64,000 bases of DNA from Bacillus subtilis (GTDB lineage Bacteria > Pseudomonadota > Alphaproteobacteria > Rhizobiales > Rhizobiaceae). The position numbers were made by a program, and so were the translations under genes. The notes under the pieces are model-generated. The model made no database searches. It worked only from the letters and a program-made list of their open reading frames with translations, and was not told where the DNA came from. Positions 8,793-18,407 of this stretch are shown here, piece after piece; positions within the stretch are counted from its first letter, which is position 1; every line of letters starts with the position of its first letter. The stretch is taken from positions 434,001-498,000 of the forward strand of contig JAHREI010000002.1 in the NCBI GenBank assembly GCA_021733665.1, written 5' to 3'.

Positions 8793-9080
8793 ATGTCCGT
8801 CGATTTAACTACAGTCAAGCGCGTTGCGCATCTTGCCCGTATTGCGGTCAGTGAAGAACAGGCCGAGAAAATGACCGGTGAACTCAATGTCATTCTGGGC
8901 TTTGTGCAATCGCTCGATGCAGTGAATGTTGATGGTGTTGAGCCGATGACTTCGGTTATCCCGACAGCCATGCGCCTGCGTGAAGATACTGTTTCTGACG
9001 GCAATATGGCTGCAGAGATCGTTTCTAATGCACCGATCAGTGAAGAAAATTTCTTCATGGTGCCAAAAGTTATTGAATAA
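8793..9080 (+). CDS. gatC: Aspartyl/glutamyl-tRNA amidotransferase subunit C
   Basis: GatC is the small linker subunit that holds GatA and GatB together in the enzyme converting Glu-tRNA(Gln) and Asp-tRNA(Asn) to the amidated forms. The 95-aa length and the [15 protein letters not shown] opening match the family, and the C-terminal VPKVIE tail is typical. The start at 8793 (MSVDLTTVK) has CGGAGAACGAC as ribosome binding site; a longer reading from 8691 has no family match. gatA follows after 114 bp. gatB is not in the window. Confidence 0.94.
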   Translation: MSVDLTTVKRVAHLARIAVSEEQAEKMTGELNVILGFVQSLDAVNVDGVEPMTSVIPTAMRLREDTVSDGNMAAEIVSNAPISEENFFMVPKVIE

Positions 9081-9194
9081 TCTGCGCTCAACCGCCGACA
9101 GCTGTTTTCCGTTGATCAAGAGCTATGTGCTCCCGTTTAAAACGGTGATTGAAACAGGAAACGGCAGATGAAAAGCCTAAACAGGATTTAAACC

Positions 9195-10676
9195 ATGACT
9201 GATTTAACCGCACTCACGATTGCCGAGGCGCGCGACAAGCTGAAGGCAAAAGCCTTTACAGCAACCGAACTGGCCGATGCTTATCTCAATGCAATTGATG
9301 CCGCCAATGGCGCGCTCAATGCTTATGTCAGTGTTACTCATGACAAAGCCCGCACAATGGCCAAAGCTTCGGATGAGCGTCTGGCAAAAGGTGAGGCCGG
9401 TGCGCTGGAAGGTATTCCGCTCGGCGTGAAAGATTTGTTTGCCACCAAAGGCGATCACACTCAGGCCTGCTCGCATATTCTCGATGGCTTCAAGCCGGAA
9501 TATGAATCAACTGTCACAGCCAATCTCTGGGCGGACGGCGCGGTTATGCTCGGCAAGCTGAACATGGACGAGTTCGCAATGGGCTCCTCCAACGAAACAT
9601 CTTATTACGGCCCTGTTGTCAGCCCTTGGCGCGCAGAAGGCTCGGAAGATAAGCTGGTTCCGGGTGGTTCATCCGGTGGTTCTGCTGCTGCTGTGGCCGC
9701 ACGCCTGTGCGCCGGTGCTACAGCAACTGATACTGGTGGTTCGATCCGTCAGCCTGCGGCGTTCACCGGTACTGTTGGTATCAAGCCGACTTATGGCCGT
9801 GTTTCCCGTTGGGGCACGATTGCCTTCGCATCTTCGCTCGATCAGGCCGGTCCGATTGCCCGTGACGTTCGTGACAGTGCAATCCTGTTGAAGTCGATGG
9901 CTTCTGTTGATCTGAAAGATACAACTTCTGTTGATCTGCCGGTTCCTGATTATGAAGCAGCGCTTGGCAAATCCGTAAAAGGCATGAAAATTGGTATTCC
10001 GCGCGAATATCGCATTGATGGTATGCCGGCTGAAATCGAAAAGCTCTGGGCACAGGGCGTTCAGTGGCTGAAAGATGCCGGTGCGGAAGTGGTTGATATT
10101 TCACTGCCGCATACAGATCAGGCACTTGCCGTTTATTACATCGTTGCTCCGGCGGAAGCATCGTCGAACCTCGCACGTTATGACGGCGTTCGCTATGGTC
10201 TGCGTGTTCCGGGCAAAGACATTGTTGAAATGTACGAAAACACCCGTGCGGAAGGTTTTGGTGCGGAAGTTAAACGCCGTATCATGATCGGCACCTATGT
10301 ACTTTCAGCCGGTTATTATGACGCCTATTATGTTAAGGCGCAGAAAATCCGCACATTGATCAAGAAAGACTTTGAAGATGTGTTTGCTGCCGGTGTGGAT
10401 GCAATTCTGACACCTGCAACACCATCGGCTGCTTTCAAGCTGGGCGATAAAGAGCTGGCTGCTGATCCGGTGAAAATGTATCTCAATGACATCTTTACGG
10501 TCACCGTGAACATGGCTGGTCTGCCAGGTATTTCTGTCCCGGCTGGTCTGTCCGAAACCGGTCTGCCACTGGGCTTGCAGCTGATTGGCCGTCCGTTTGA
10601 AGAAGAAGCGCTGTTCCAGGCTGCCCATGTGATTGAGCAGTCCGCAGGCAGCTTCACAGCAAAACGCTGGTGGTAA
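9195..10676 (+). CDS. gatA: Glutamyl-tRNA(Gln) amidotransferase subunit A
   Basis: GatA hydrolyses glutamine and passes ammonia to GatB. The 493-aa amidase-signature protein has an intact Ser-cisSer-Lys triad: K79 in GVKDLF, S159 in GGSSGGS and S183 in DTGGSIRQP. Its length is normal for the family. It lies 114 bp after gatC in the same orientation, and a GNAT gene starts 7 bp after its stop, suggesting a gatC-gatA-GNAT transcript. The start is the only good ATG near the family opening. Confidence 0.97.
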   Translation: MTDLTALTIAEARDKLKAKAFTATELADAYLNAIDAANGALNAYVSVTHDKARTMAKASDERLAKGEAGALEGIPLGVKDLFATKGDHTQACSHILDGFKPEYESTVTANLWADGAVMLGKLNMDEFAMGSSNETSYYGPVVSPWRAEGSEDKLVPGGSSGGSAAAVAARLCAGATATDTGGSIRQPAAFTGTVGIKPTYGRVSRWGTIAFASSLDQAGPIARDVRDSAILLKSMASVDLKDTTSVDLPVPDYEAALGKSVKGMKIGIPREYRIDGMPAEIEKLWAQGVQWLKDAGAEVVDISLPHTDQALAVYYIVAPAEASSNLARYDGVRYGLRVPGKDIVEMYENTRAEGFGAEVKRRIMIGTYVLSAGYYDAYYVKAQKIRTLIKKDFEDVFAAGVDAILTPATPSAAFKLGDKELAADPVKMYLNDIFTVTVNMAGLPGISVPAGLSETGLPLGLQLIGRPFEEEALFQAAHVIEQSAGSFTAKRWW

Positions 10677-10682
10677 AACCGC

Positions 10683-11156
10683 ATGCAGCTCCGGCAGGCA
10701 ACAAACGCTGATCTGGCGGTTATTGCCCGCATCGGGGCTGATGCATGGTCTTCCCATATTTTTTCCCATGAAACAGAAGAGCCGGATCAGCGCAGACGCG
10801 CTGAACTGGCTTTTTTGTATTCAGTGCAGGATTACACAGATTACATAGTGGTTGCCGAGCAGAATGGTGTGATTTGTGGTTGGGGCGCACGCGACAGTAA
10901 TCAGAATTATATTTCAGACATCTGGGTGGATCCGGCGCATCACGGGCAGGGTATCGGTACTCTGCTGGTTGATGCGCTGTTAGCGCAGATTGTTTTGCTC
11001 GGGTTTCAAACCGCAGAAATCGGCACCCATGCACGTAATCTCCCGGCGATAAAGCTTTATGAAAAATGTGGTTTCCGGATTATTCGCCGTTATGAAGAAT
11101 GGTCGGACAGTCTGGCGCGTGTTGTGGAAAAAGTGAAAATGCAGGCTGATTTATAA
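10683..11156 (+). CDS. GNAT family N-acetyltransferase
   Basis: This 157-aa protein has the acetyl-CoA motif VDPAHHGQGIGTLLVDALL near residues 83-101 and the LYEKCGFR segment near 123-130, which together define a GNAT fold. Similar short enzymes act on small amines, antibiotics or protein N-termini, and the substrate is not readable here. It starts 7 bp after gatA and is probably co-transcribed with it. A LexA-controlled polymerase gene follows with its own promoter. Confidence 0.87.
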   Translation: MQLRQATNADLAVIARIGADAWSSHIFSHETEEPDQRRRAELAFLYSVQDYTDYIVVAEQNGVICGWGARDSNQNYISDIWVDPAHHGQGIGTLLVDALLAQIVLLGFQTAEIGTHARNLPAIKLYEKCGFRIIRRYEEWSDSLARVVEKVKMQADL

Positions 11157-11181
11157 TATCAGCTTGCTAAATCTGCTAAAT

Positions 11182-11202
11182 GTTCTTATTTTGTTCTATA
11201 AT
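11182..11202 (+). promoter_or_regulatory. LexA (SOS) box with overlapping -10 element
   Basis: GTTC at 11182-11185, seven bases, and GTTC at 11193-11196 match the alphaproteobacterial LexA box exactly. A perfect TATAAT (11197-11202) abuts it, so bound LexA would cover the -10 region. The start codon lies 18 bp downstream, leaving a very short leader. No clear -35 is visible, as is common at repressed SOS promoters. Confidence 0.8.
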
Positions 11203-11219
11203 TAGTGCGGAACAAAATC

Positions 11220-12479
11220 ATGCGTAAACCTGATCTGCCGGAACGGCTATATCTCGATTTTGACAGTTTTTTTGCCAGTGCCGAGCAGCAGATGAATCCT
11301 GCTTTGCAGGGCAAGCCGGTTGGCGTTGTACCTCATGCCAGTGAATTCACCGGCCTGATTGCGGCCAGTAAAGAAGCCAAGAAGTTCGGTTTGAAAACCG
11401 GCACATCTGTGCGTGAAGCCCGTGAACGCTGCCCCGATATCGCAATTATTGAGGCGCGGCCGGATGAATATGTTAAACTGCATCATAAGATACTGGACAT
11501 AATTGATACGGTTTTGCCTATCGGTGATGTGCGCTCCATTGATGAGTTGGTTTGCCGTTTGCTGCCGTCAGAATCCCGTCAGGCCGAGGCTCTGGGATTG
11601 GCGATTAAAGCAGCATTGCGTGAAAAGCTTGGCTCTGCCCTGACTTGTTCCATTGGCGTTGCACCCAATGAGCTGCTTGCAAAAATTGCGGCTGAAATCG
11701 ACAAGCCGGATGGTTTGGTCATCGTGCGGCCGGAAGATATTCCCTGCCGTTTCTTGAAATTACAATTGCGTGACTTGCCTGGCATTGCCGCCGGTGTGGA
11801 GGCACGTCTGCTACGGTCCGGCATCACGACAGTTGAGGAACTCTGGAAAATCAGCCCGAAACAGGGGCGGGCAATCTGGGGCAGTGTTGAAGGCGAGCGA
11901 TTTATCGCCGGATTGCATGGTTATGCGGTCGAGAAACAGGAAACGCAGCGCCGGATGTTCGGACATGGCCGTGTGCTGCCGCGGGATTGGCGCCAGCCGG
12001 ATAAAATTCTGCAATGCGCGCGCCTGCTTTGTATGAGTGCCTCGCGACGTTTGCGTAAAGAGCATTACCGCGCCGGTGCTCTGGTCTATGGCTGGCGGAT
12101 AAAAGGACAGGAATCTATCTCTGTTGAGGGCGTTTTTCCGCCGTCCCGCGATGATCATTGTTTTCTCACCTGTCTGGGACAATTGCACCGGCGATTACTG
12201 GTGCATCCGGCATTTCGCAATGCTAATTTCAGACAGATCAAGAATGTGCATATTTATCTGCATCATTTATCCGGCGAGGTTGTGGATAGTCATGACCTGT
12301 TTGATGAGCCGCAGCAAAAACAGCGCCAGCAACGCTGGGAACAGGTATCAGACACGCTTGACCGCGTGCGCAAACAATTCGGATCAGATGCTTTAAGTCT
12401 CGGCCCGTCCATCGCCCCTGGCTCTTATATCGGCGGCAAAATCGCTTTTGGCCGTATTCCTGATCTGGATGATTATTGA
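11220..12479 (+). CDS. Y-family DNA polymerase (DinB/Pol IV type)
   Basis: This translesion polymerase of about 419 aa has the catalytic aspartate in LDFDSFFASAE near residue 13, the steric segment GLIAASKEAKKFG, the second acidic motif SIDEL near 107, and a little-finger region at about 240-350. A helix-hairpin-helix segment (LRDLPGIAAGVEARLL) lies near 187. ATG at 11220 is used because the promoter leaves almost no leader; GTG at 11205 falls only just after the -10 element. Expression should be SOS-induced through the LexA box. No imuA or dnaE2 is adjacent, so this is a stand-alone polymerase and not the imuAB-dnaE2 cassette. The C-terminal beta-clamp motif is not obvious. Confidence 0.88.
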   Translation: MRKPDLPERLYLDFDSFFASAEQQMNPALQGKPVGVVPHASEFTGLIAASKEAKKFGLKTGTSVREARERCPDIAIIEARPDEYVKLHHKILDIIDTVLPIGDVRSIDELVCRLLPSESRQAEALGLAIKAALREKLGSALTCSIGVAPNELLAKIAAEIDKPDGLVIVRPEDIPCRFLKLQLRDLPGIAAGVEARLLRSGITTVEELWKISPKQGRAIWGSVEGERFIAGLHGYAVEKQETQRRMFGHGRVLPRDWRQPDKILQCARLLCMSASRRLRKEHYRAGALVYGWRIKGQESISVEGVFPPSRDDHCFLTCLGQLHRRLLVHPAFRNANFRQIKNVHIYLHHLSGEVVDSHDLFDEPQQKQRQQRWEQVSDTLDRVRKQFGSDALSLGPSIAPGSYIGGKIAFGRIPDLDDY

Positions 12480-12630
12480 GCCCGTTGAGGTTCGAATTAC
12501 CTCAAATGTCATTATCCTTGGCATTGTGGAAAAGAATAACCACCAGATTTACGGATTAATGTATCCTGCCTTCGGATATAAGCGAGAGCACATTACAAAA
12601 AGTGCAAGTGGTCTGATCGGAGATGCTCAT

Positions 12631-12660
12631 AAAAAAGCCGGTGATAACACCGGCTTTTAA
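12631..12660. terminator. Bidirectional terminator between polymerase gene and parE
   Basis: AAAAGCCGGTG and CACCGGCTTTT form an 11-bp stem with a 4-nt loop; A and T runs flank it on both strands. It lies between the convergent polymerase gene and parE, 5 bp from the parE stop. Confidence 0.85.
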
Positions 12661-12664
12661 TTCA

Positions 12665-14836
12665 TCAGATATCCAGCTCCTGAACGAATTCAGCATTTTC
12701 CTGAATGAAGCGGAAGCGGGCTTCCGGCTTGGTGCCCATCAGGTCATCGACAGTGTTTTTGGTCGAGCCGTTTTCATCCTCATAGAGTTCCACACGCAGC
12801 AAAGTGCGCTTGCTCGGATCCATCGTGGTTTCTTTGAGCTGCTCAGCGCGCATTTCACCAAGACCTTTAAAGCGGCCAAGCTCAACTTTACCTTTGCCGG
12901 TAAAGACTGTGCGCATCAGTTCGTCCTTATGCGCATCATCACGGGCATAGGCGACTTTACCACCTTGGCTGAGACGATAAAGCGGCGGCACCGCAAGGAA
13001 CAGATGACCACCGGTAATCAGCTGCGGCATTTCCTGATAGAAGAAGGTGATCAGCAGCGAAGCAATATGCGCGCCATCCACGTCAGCATCCGTCATGACG
13101 ATGATGCGGTCATAACGCAGATCATCTTCACGGTAGTTTTTGCGGGTGCCGCAGCCAAGCGCCTGCACCAGATCACCGATCTGCTGGTTAGCCGTCAGCT
13201 TATCACGCCCAGCACTGGCCACGTTGAGGATTTTACCACGCAGCGGCAAAATCGCCTGATTGGTGCGGTTACGCGCCTGTTTGGCAGAACCGCCCGCCGA
13301 GTCACCCTCAACGATGAACAATTCTGCACCGGCTGCGGAATTTTGCGAGCAGTCAGCCAGTTTGCCCGGCAGGCGCAACTTACGGGTTGCTGTCTTACGG
13401 GTAGTTTCTTTTTCCTGACGTCGGCGTAAACGTTCTTCCGCGCGCTCAACAACCCAATCGAGCAGTTTTGATGCTTCCTGCGGGGAGGCTGCAAGCCAAT
13501 GATCAAACGGATCGCGGATCGCATTTTCAACAATACGCTGCGCTTCAACAGTCGCCAGCTTATCCTTGGTCTGACCGACAAATTCCGGTTCGCGGATGAA
13601 AACCGACATCATACCGGCAGCAGAAATCATCACGTCATCAGTGGTGATCACCGAGGCGCGCTTATTATTGGTCAATTCTGCATAGGCTTTGAGGCCGCGT
13701 GTCAGCGCAAGGCGCAAACCTGCTTCATGCGTGCCGCCTTCACCGGTCGGAATGGTGTTACAATAGGAGTGAACAAAGCTGTCCCCACCATACCATGCTA
13801 CAGCCCATTCGACGGCACCGTGACCGCCTTGTTTTTCAGTTTTGCCGGAGAAAATTTCTCTAGTGACCATAAATTCTTTGCCGAGTGAGGCGGAGAGAAA
13901 GTCTTTCAGACCGCCCGGAAAATGGAAAACAGCTTTATCCGGAATGCCCTTTTTAGGATCAAGCAAAGACGGATCACAGGACCAACGGATTTCTACGCCG
14001 CCAAACAGATAGGCTTTCGACCGCGCCATACGATAAAGGCGCTCCGGGTCAAATTTGACGTTCTTGCCGAAAATTTCCGGATCCGGATGGAAGCGCACGC
14101 GTGTACCACGGCGGTTATGGACTTCGCCGAGTTCTTCCAGATCGCCCAGTGGCAGACCGCGTGAGAAACGCAGACGATAGAGGCGGCGGGCGCGGGCAAC
14201 TTCGACTTCCAGCAGATCGGACAAGGCGTTGACCACAGAAACACCAACACCATGCAGACCACCGGAGGTCTCATAGGCTTTGCCGTCAAATTTACCACCG
14301 GCATGAAGCTTGGTCATAATCACTTCAAGCGTTGATTTTCCCGGCACCTGAGGATGAAGCTCAACAGGAATACCGCGGCCATTATCACTGACTGTCAGGA
14401 AGCCTTCAGCATCAAGATTGACATCAATGAAATTGGCATGACCGGCAACGGCCTCGTCCATCGCGTTGTCGATGACTTCGGCAAACAGATGGTGCAGCGC
14501 TTTTTCATCGGTACCGCCGATATACATGCCGGGGCGCAAACGCACCGGTTCCAGCCCTTCAAGAACACGAATGGCGGAAGCATTATAATCACTGCCATCG
14601 GAGTTACTCGGAGCGGAACGCAGTTCCGCGACTGGTATTGAAGCAGCTGGTTTTGGTGCAGGCGCTACCGGAGCAGGCGTGCTGGCGGCAATTTCTGGCT
14701 TGCTCACAGGTGCGGGCTGTGCAGGCGCAGGGGTGGCGACAGTTTCAGCAATATCCGCCGACACCTCAGGCTCAGACACCTGCCGCCCGCGTGCATTGTT
14801 GAGAATATTCGCAAAAAGATCGTCGCTATTATCCAT
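12665..14836 (-). CDS. parE: DNA topoisomerase IV subunit B
   Basis: ParE is the ATPase subunit that drives chromosome decatenation with ParC. The GHKL ATPase is shown by EVIDNAMDEA, DNGRGIP and GGLHGVGVSVVNALS, and the TOPRIM domain by EGDSAGGSAKQARNR and DADVDGAHI. The C-terminal half lacks the long GyrB insertion, which fits ParE. Ahead of the ATPase domain is a leader of about 70 residues rich in Ala and Pro, probably disordered. The start is uncertain: ATG 14836 (MDNSDDLF) matches related ParE openings, while ATG 14878 and TTG 14893 would add up to 19 residues. None has a strong ribosome binding site. parC is not in the window. Confidence 0.95.
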   Translation of the reverse strand: MDNSDDLFANILNNARGRQVSEPEVSADIAETVATPAPAQPAPVSKPEIAASTPAPVAPAPKPAASIPVAELRSAPSNSDGSDYNASAIRVLEGLEPVRLRPGMYIGGTDEKALHHLFAEVIDNAMDEAVAGHANFIDVNLDAEGFLTVSDNGRGIPVELHPQVPGKSTLEVIMTKLHAGGKFDGKAYETSGGLHGVGVSVVNALSDLLEVEVARARRLYRLRFSRGLPLGDLEELGEVHNRRGTRVRFHPDPEIFGKNVKFDPERLYRMARSKAYLFGGVEIRWSCDPSLLDPKKGIPDKAVFHFPGGLKDFLSASLGKEFMVTREIFSGKTEKQGGHGAVEWAVAWYGGDSFVHSYCNTIPTGEGGTHEAGLRLALTRGLKAYAELTNNKRASVITTDDVMISAAGMMSVFIREPEFVGQTKDKLATVEAQRIVENAIRDPFDHWLAASPQEASKLLDWVVERAEERLRRRQEKETTRKTATRKLRLPGKLADCSQNSAAGAELFIVEGDSAGGSAKQARNRTNQAILPLRGKILNVASAGRDKLTANQQIGDLVQALGCGTRKNYREDDLRYDRIIVMTDADVDGAHIASLLITFFYQEMPQLITGGHLFLAVPPLYRLSQGGKVAYARDDAHKDELMRTVFTGKGKVELGRFKGLGEMRAEQLKETTMDPSKRTLLRVELYEDENGSTKNTVDDLMGTKPEARFRFIQENAEFVQELDI

Positions 14837-14893
14837 GTGGAATGGCCGGCCTGTTCGTTCAAATAGATTACGGAGCATTTTGCTACTGAACAA

Positions 14894-15292
14894 AGATCAG
14901 CGTCGCATAAATGCGGGAAACAAAATTACGGAGCGGAGTATTCAATTCAGAATTACAAAACCGCACCGGAATTATGGAATAATCGAATCACCGAGATTTT
15001 GGCATGTTTCAACGAGTAAAGCGACAAAGGTTCGCTATACGTTCCTGTTTAAATGCCGGTAATCCTGACTTTTCCGCAGATTTTATTTTGTTTGGACAAT
15101 TACACGGGAATTGTCAAATCCGGCATCCTTCATCAACTGCGCTGCTGTGGCCTTAAAGTGACGGCACGGGACAATATAACGCGTGGCCGGAGAGAGGTGT
15201 TGCGTAAAGTGATGAGCCATGATGAGAACGCTGAATATGGAAAATAGCGCTGCCCGAGCAGCCCGAGATAAAAGCGGTGTAACCGCAGAGGA
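14894..15292. other. Gene-free interval between parE and the EamA gene
   Basis: About 400 bp between divergent genes, moderately AT-rich, with no ORF having both a ribosome binding site and a recognisable product. It should hold both promoters. I see no clear operator or RNA structure in it. Confidence 0.5.
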
Positions 15293-16231
15293 ATGACAAT
15301 GCAGAACCGGTTGCAGCCGCATGTGCGCGGAATGATCACCATGATCTGTGCCATGCTTATTGTGCCGCTGATGGACGCCACCGGCAAGTGGCTGGCTATG
15401 GAAGAGAATATTCCGCCGGGCACAATCAGTTTCATGCGGTTCTTTGTGCAGGGTATCCTCAGTTTTACAGCGATTATCATTTTTAGCCGTGGTTTAGGGC
15501 TGAAAACCCAACATCTCTGGGGTAATCTTTTTCGCGGTTGTTTGCTGGCTCTCGGTAGCCTCTGCTTTTTTACGGCGGTCAAATATATGCCGTTGGCCGA
15601 TGCGCTGGCTGTGTTCTTTGTGGAACCGCTTATTCTGACCGTTCTCTCGATGATTTTCCTTAATGAGAAGGTGGGCTGGCGCCGTCTGAGTGCTGTACTT
15701 GTCGGCTTGCTTGGCACAGTCATCGTTATTCAGCCAAGCTGGAGTGTATTCGGCTGGCTCTCAATCTTACCAGCGATCTCTGCCTTTTTATTCGCAGTCT
15801 ATCTGGTGCTGAACCGCAAATTCGGCCTCAATGAGCGTCCGGTCGTGATGCAGTTTTATGCCGGTATCGGCGGCAGTATTATGGGGGTAGCGGTTATGAT
15901 TTTTGGCCATACGGCTGCTATTCCTGATCTGCAATTTGCATTACCGCACACGCTGTTTCCGTGGTTCATGCTGATCATGATCGGCGTTTTTGCTGCCAGC
16001 GGTCATTTGCTGGTGGTGCGTGCATTCCAGCTGGCACCGGCGTCTATTCTCGCACCATTCCAATATGTTGAAATTGTTATGGCAGTCACAGTCGGTTTGT
16101 TGTTCTTCGGTGATTTCCCGAGCCTGTCTAAATGGTTTGGCATTGCGATTATTATCGGCTCAGGGATCTATGTTTTCATCCGTGAGCGTAAGCGCAGTGC
16201 TGAGGCAGAAAAAGCAGCACTTACAGCTTAG
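15293..16231 (+). CDS. EamA/DMT family inner-membrane transporter
   Basis: The 312-aa product has about ten hydrophobic segments in two EamA repeats (roughly residues 10-140 and 155-290), as in drug/metabolite transporters and rhizobial riboflavin or S-adenosylmethionine carriers. The substrate cannot be told. A CAGAGGA ribosome binding site precedes ATG 15293; a second ATG two codons on is possible. The C-terminus is a short charged cytoplasmic tail. It stands alone and is followed by a strong terminator. Confidence 0.9.
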   Translation: MTMQNRLQPHVRGMITMICAMLIVPLMDATGKWLAMEENIPPGTISFMRFFVQGILSFTAIIIFSRGLGLKTQHLWGNLFRGCLLALGSLCFFTAVKYMPLADALAVFFVEPLILTVLSMIFLNEKVGWRRLSAVLVGLLGTVIVIQPSWSVFGWLSILPAISAFLFAVYLVLNRKFGLNERPVVMQFYAGIGGSIMGVAVMIFGHTAAIPDLQFALPHTLFPWFMLIMIGVFAASGHLLVVRAFQLAPASILAPFQYVEIVMAVTVGLLFFGDFPSLSKWFGIAIIIGSGIYVFIRERKRSAEAEKAALTA

Positions 16232-16240
16232 AGAAAAGAA

Positions 16241-16268
16241 AAAGGCGGCTAAATTGCCGCCTTTTTTA
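16241..16268 (+). terminator. Intrinsic terminator after the EamA gene
   Basis: AAAGGCGGC and GCCGCCTTT form a 9-bp stem followed by TTTATT, 9 bp after the stop. The A-rich other side could also serve lipB on the opposite strand. Confidence 0.85.
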
Positions 16269-16298
16269 TTTAAAACAATATCTTGTTTGAAGATTCTA

Positions 16299-17042
16299 TT
16301 ATTTTACATCACCAAAGACATCGTTGAAACTTTGCTTCAAGGCCATATCCAGATCGTCCATAGTGACAGGTAATCCCAGATCAACCAGACTGGTCACACC
16401 ATATTCGGCAATACCGCAAGGAACGATGCCGCCGAAGTTTTCAAGCTGCGGTTCCACATTAAGGGCTATGCCGTGAAAGCTGACCCAGCGGCGCATACGA
16501 ATGCCGATTGCTGCGATCTTATCCTCTGCCATTGAACCATTCGCGAGGCGCGGTTTTTCCGGTCGCGCAACCCAGACGCCAACACGGTCTTCACGCCGTT
16601 CACCTTTGATATTGAAACTATCAAGCGTGGTGATGATCCATTGTTCCAGCGCTGCAACAAAAGCGCGGATATCTTCACGGCGGCGCTTGAGATCCAGCAT
16701 AACATAAGCCACACGCTGTCCCGGACCATGATAGGTAAATTCACCGCCGCGGCCTGTTTTGTAAACCGGAAAACGATCTGGCGTTAGCAAATCTTCATCA
16801 CGCGCACTGGTACCGGCAGTATAAAGTGGCGGATGTTCCACCAGCCAGACGAGCTCATTGGCTCCACCATCACGAATGGCGGCAACACGTGCTTCCATAA
16901 AAGCTTCAGCATCAGGATAGGATGTCAGACCATTGGCTACCAGCCATTCAACCGGCGGAGAACCTTCAGTTGCTAAAAACTGAGTGGATAAATCATTGCG
17001 ATTAGTCGCAGAGCGACTCTGTGCAGGGGCGTTTTCTGTCAT
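16299..17042 (-). CDS. lipB: Octanoyl-[ACP]:protein N-octanoyltransferase LipB
   Basis: LipB moves octanoate from acyl carrier protein to the lipoyl domains of 2-oxoacid dehydrogenases and the glycine cleavage H protein. The 247-aa product has YTAGTSA near residue 72, the [13 protein letters not shown] loop near 97-109, the catalytic lysine in DKIAAIGIR and the catalytic cysteine in GIVPCGI near 209. All active-site residues are present. An N-terminal extension of about 25 polar residues precedes the conserved core. lipA is not adjacent. Confidence 0.96.
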   Translation of the reverse strand: MTENAPAQSRSATNRNDLSTQFLATEGSPPVEWLVANGLTSYPDAEAFMEARVAAIRDGGANELVWLVEHPPLYTAGTSARDEDLLTPDRFPVYKTGRGGEFTYHGPGQRVAYVMLDLKRRREDIRAFVAALEQWIITTLDSFNIKGERREDRVGVWVARPEKPRLANGSMAEDKIAAIGIRMRRWVSFHGIALNVEPQLENFGGIVPCGIAEYGVTSLVDLGLPVTMDDLDMALKQSFNDVFGDVK

Positions 17043-17118
17043 GATGGTAATCAGGTAGAGATTGCGGTCAAAAAAATCCAGATGGCAAATTGACCGCTCC
17101 TCTATGAAAGCCGGATTA

Positions 17119-17655
17119 TCAACTGGCTAAGGCGCGAAGGCTTTCTGCTGTCTTGATATCGCTGCGCAACATACCGAAGATTGCCGTGTCCCAGCGTTCA
17201 TTGCCGACCTGCAGGCAGGAGCGGCGGATGCCCTCAAGCTGAAAGCCGAGTTTGCGATAGGTCTGAATGGCAGCTCGGTTGAATGTAAATACATTCAGTT
17301 CGAGACGGGAGAATTCCTGCTGATCGAAGAGACGCTCAATAATCTGCTGCAAAAACGGCTGGGTGAGGCGCTGACCGCGATAGGTAGGATTCACTGCAAC
17401 GCGTCCCAGACGGGCGACGCCGTGCTGCCAGTCAAGAACGAGCTGCGCATGACCTACCAGTTCCTGATTATAGAAGGCACTGAACATCAGGCGCTGCGGT
17501 TTATTACCTTCAGTCTCGCTCTGCATTTGCTCAATTTGCTGTTTGCAAAGGGGATATTTCAAAAGGGGACCGCCCCATTGAATGAGTTCAGCCTCACTGG
17601 CAAACCAGTTGCACAAATGCGCGGCATCATCTTGGTGAAATGGACGGATATCCAT
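17119..17655 (-). CDS. GNAT family N-acetyltransferase (RimJ/RimL-like)
   Basis: The 178-aa protein has the GNAT core: [19 protein letters not shown] near residues 92-110 for acetyl-CoA and [15 protein letters not shown] near 132-146, typical of RimJ/RimL-type enzymes that acetylate protein N-termini or small molecules. The opening [11 protein letters not shown] is the usual first strand. It stands alone. A long gene-poor interval lies upstream. Confidence 0.87.
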   Translation of the reverse strand: MDIRPFHQDDAAHLCNWFASEAELIQWGGPLLKYPLCKQQIEQMQSETEGNKPQRLMFSAFYNQELVGHAQLVLDWQHGVARLGRVAVNPTYRGQRLTQPFLQQIIERLFDQQEFSRLELNVFTFNRAAIQTYRKLGFQLEGIRRSCLQVGNERWDTAIFGMLRSDIKTAESLRALAS

Positions 17656-18407
17656 ATCTGCTCCCCGTAGAGACTAAAATTAAGCGTAAACTAGCCTATA
17701 GCAGAAGGTGAGGGAACTGGAAAAGTTACCAGAAATTAACCATGTTTAAAAATACGTGATTATAGAATTTTTTGTACGAATTTAAAATATTTGCGTAGTT
17801 TTTATGAGCTGAGTGATTGAAATTGCTTTGTTTTTCAAAGCTATGGATTTGATTTTAAGAATCAGAAGCCGTTGAGAATGTGCACTGCATGTAGGGCGTC
17901 GGGAAGCTTCAACCAATGAGATGATTAAGACTGCACAATGTCTGGAGCATGGCGGAGAGGTTTTCCAATCCTTGTCATCATCGAGCATAACTTCTTTTGG
18001 TTGTTGTAATTTGAATGGCGTTCTAGCTTCATAAATATTTTTAAATTTATATAATTTAATTGTAAATATAGCTTATATGTAAATTTTAAAACGGCTGAAT
18101 TAATATTGCGACAATAGTCGTTACGCCTATAAACGCCATAAAAGCTAACATTGTATCGCTCATAATTACCTCCATTTTTGATATTTTATCAGGCACAGAA
18201 ATTTATAAGATACCAAGCTGCAATCCTTAACAGTTATACTTGAGGGCTAATCGGCAAAGGGATTGCACATTAGTAGGGTAGCGTTCCAATAATGCCGCTT
18301 CTTTCATTTCGTGCCGAGAAACTGTGATGATATGCAGAGGAAAATTGTATTTTGAAATGTCAGGTTAAGTACCTGCGATACCATTTTTCCATATCGAAGG
18401 TGGGCTC
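17656..18407. other. Gene-poor AT-rich interval
   Basis: About 750 bp, strongly AT-rich in its middle. I find one supported gene in it, the 25-codon ORF at 18086-18163. CAGGT-taagt-ACCTG at 18361-18375 is a short inverted repeat 33 bp before the SMR reading frame. The remaining short ORFs have neither ribosome binding sites nor family resemblance. Confidence 0.5.
18086..18163 (-). CDS. Putative 25-aa membrane peptide
   Basis: A 25-codon ORF starts with ATG at 18163 behind a strong ribosome binding site (TGGAGGTAATT) and ends at TAA 18086. After a short polar start (MSDT) the peptide is one hydrophobic segment of about 18 residues (MLAFMAFIGVTTIVAILI) ending in QPF, as in bacterial single-pass small membrane proteins. 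The ribosome binding site is the best evidence; the body has no family match that I recognise. It could be a regulator of a nearby membrane protein or a type I toxin. Confidence 0.5.
   Translation of the reverse strand: MSDTMLAFMAFIGVTTIVAILIQPF

Noticed and set aside
12485-12505. TTGAGGT-N7-ACCTCAA inverted repeat after the polymerase gene
   Set aside because: Only 7-bp arms without T-tract; the real terminator is the stronger hairpin at 12631-12660.
12623-13429. 268-codon plus-strand frame opposite parE
   Set aside because: Antisense shadow of the well-conserved parE C-terminal half; it also runs through the terminator.
17782-17988. 68-codon minus-strand frame in the gene-poor interval
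   Set aside because: No ribosome binding site, no hydrophobic or domain pattern, and ordinary AT-rich composition.
18230-18407. Guanidine (ykkC-type) riboswitch before the SMR gene
   Set aside because: Fragments such as TAGGG and CCGAGA occur, but their order and spacing do not fit the known consensus closely enough. A covariance model search would decide.
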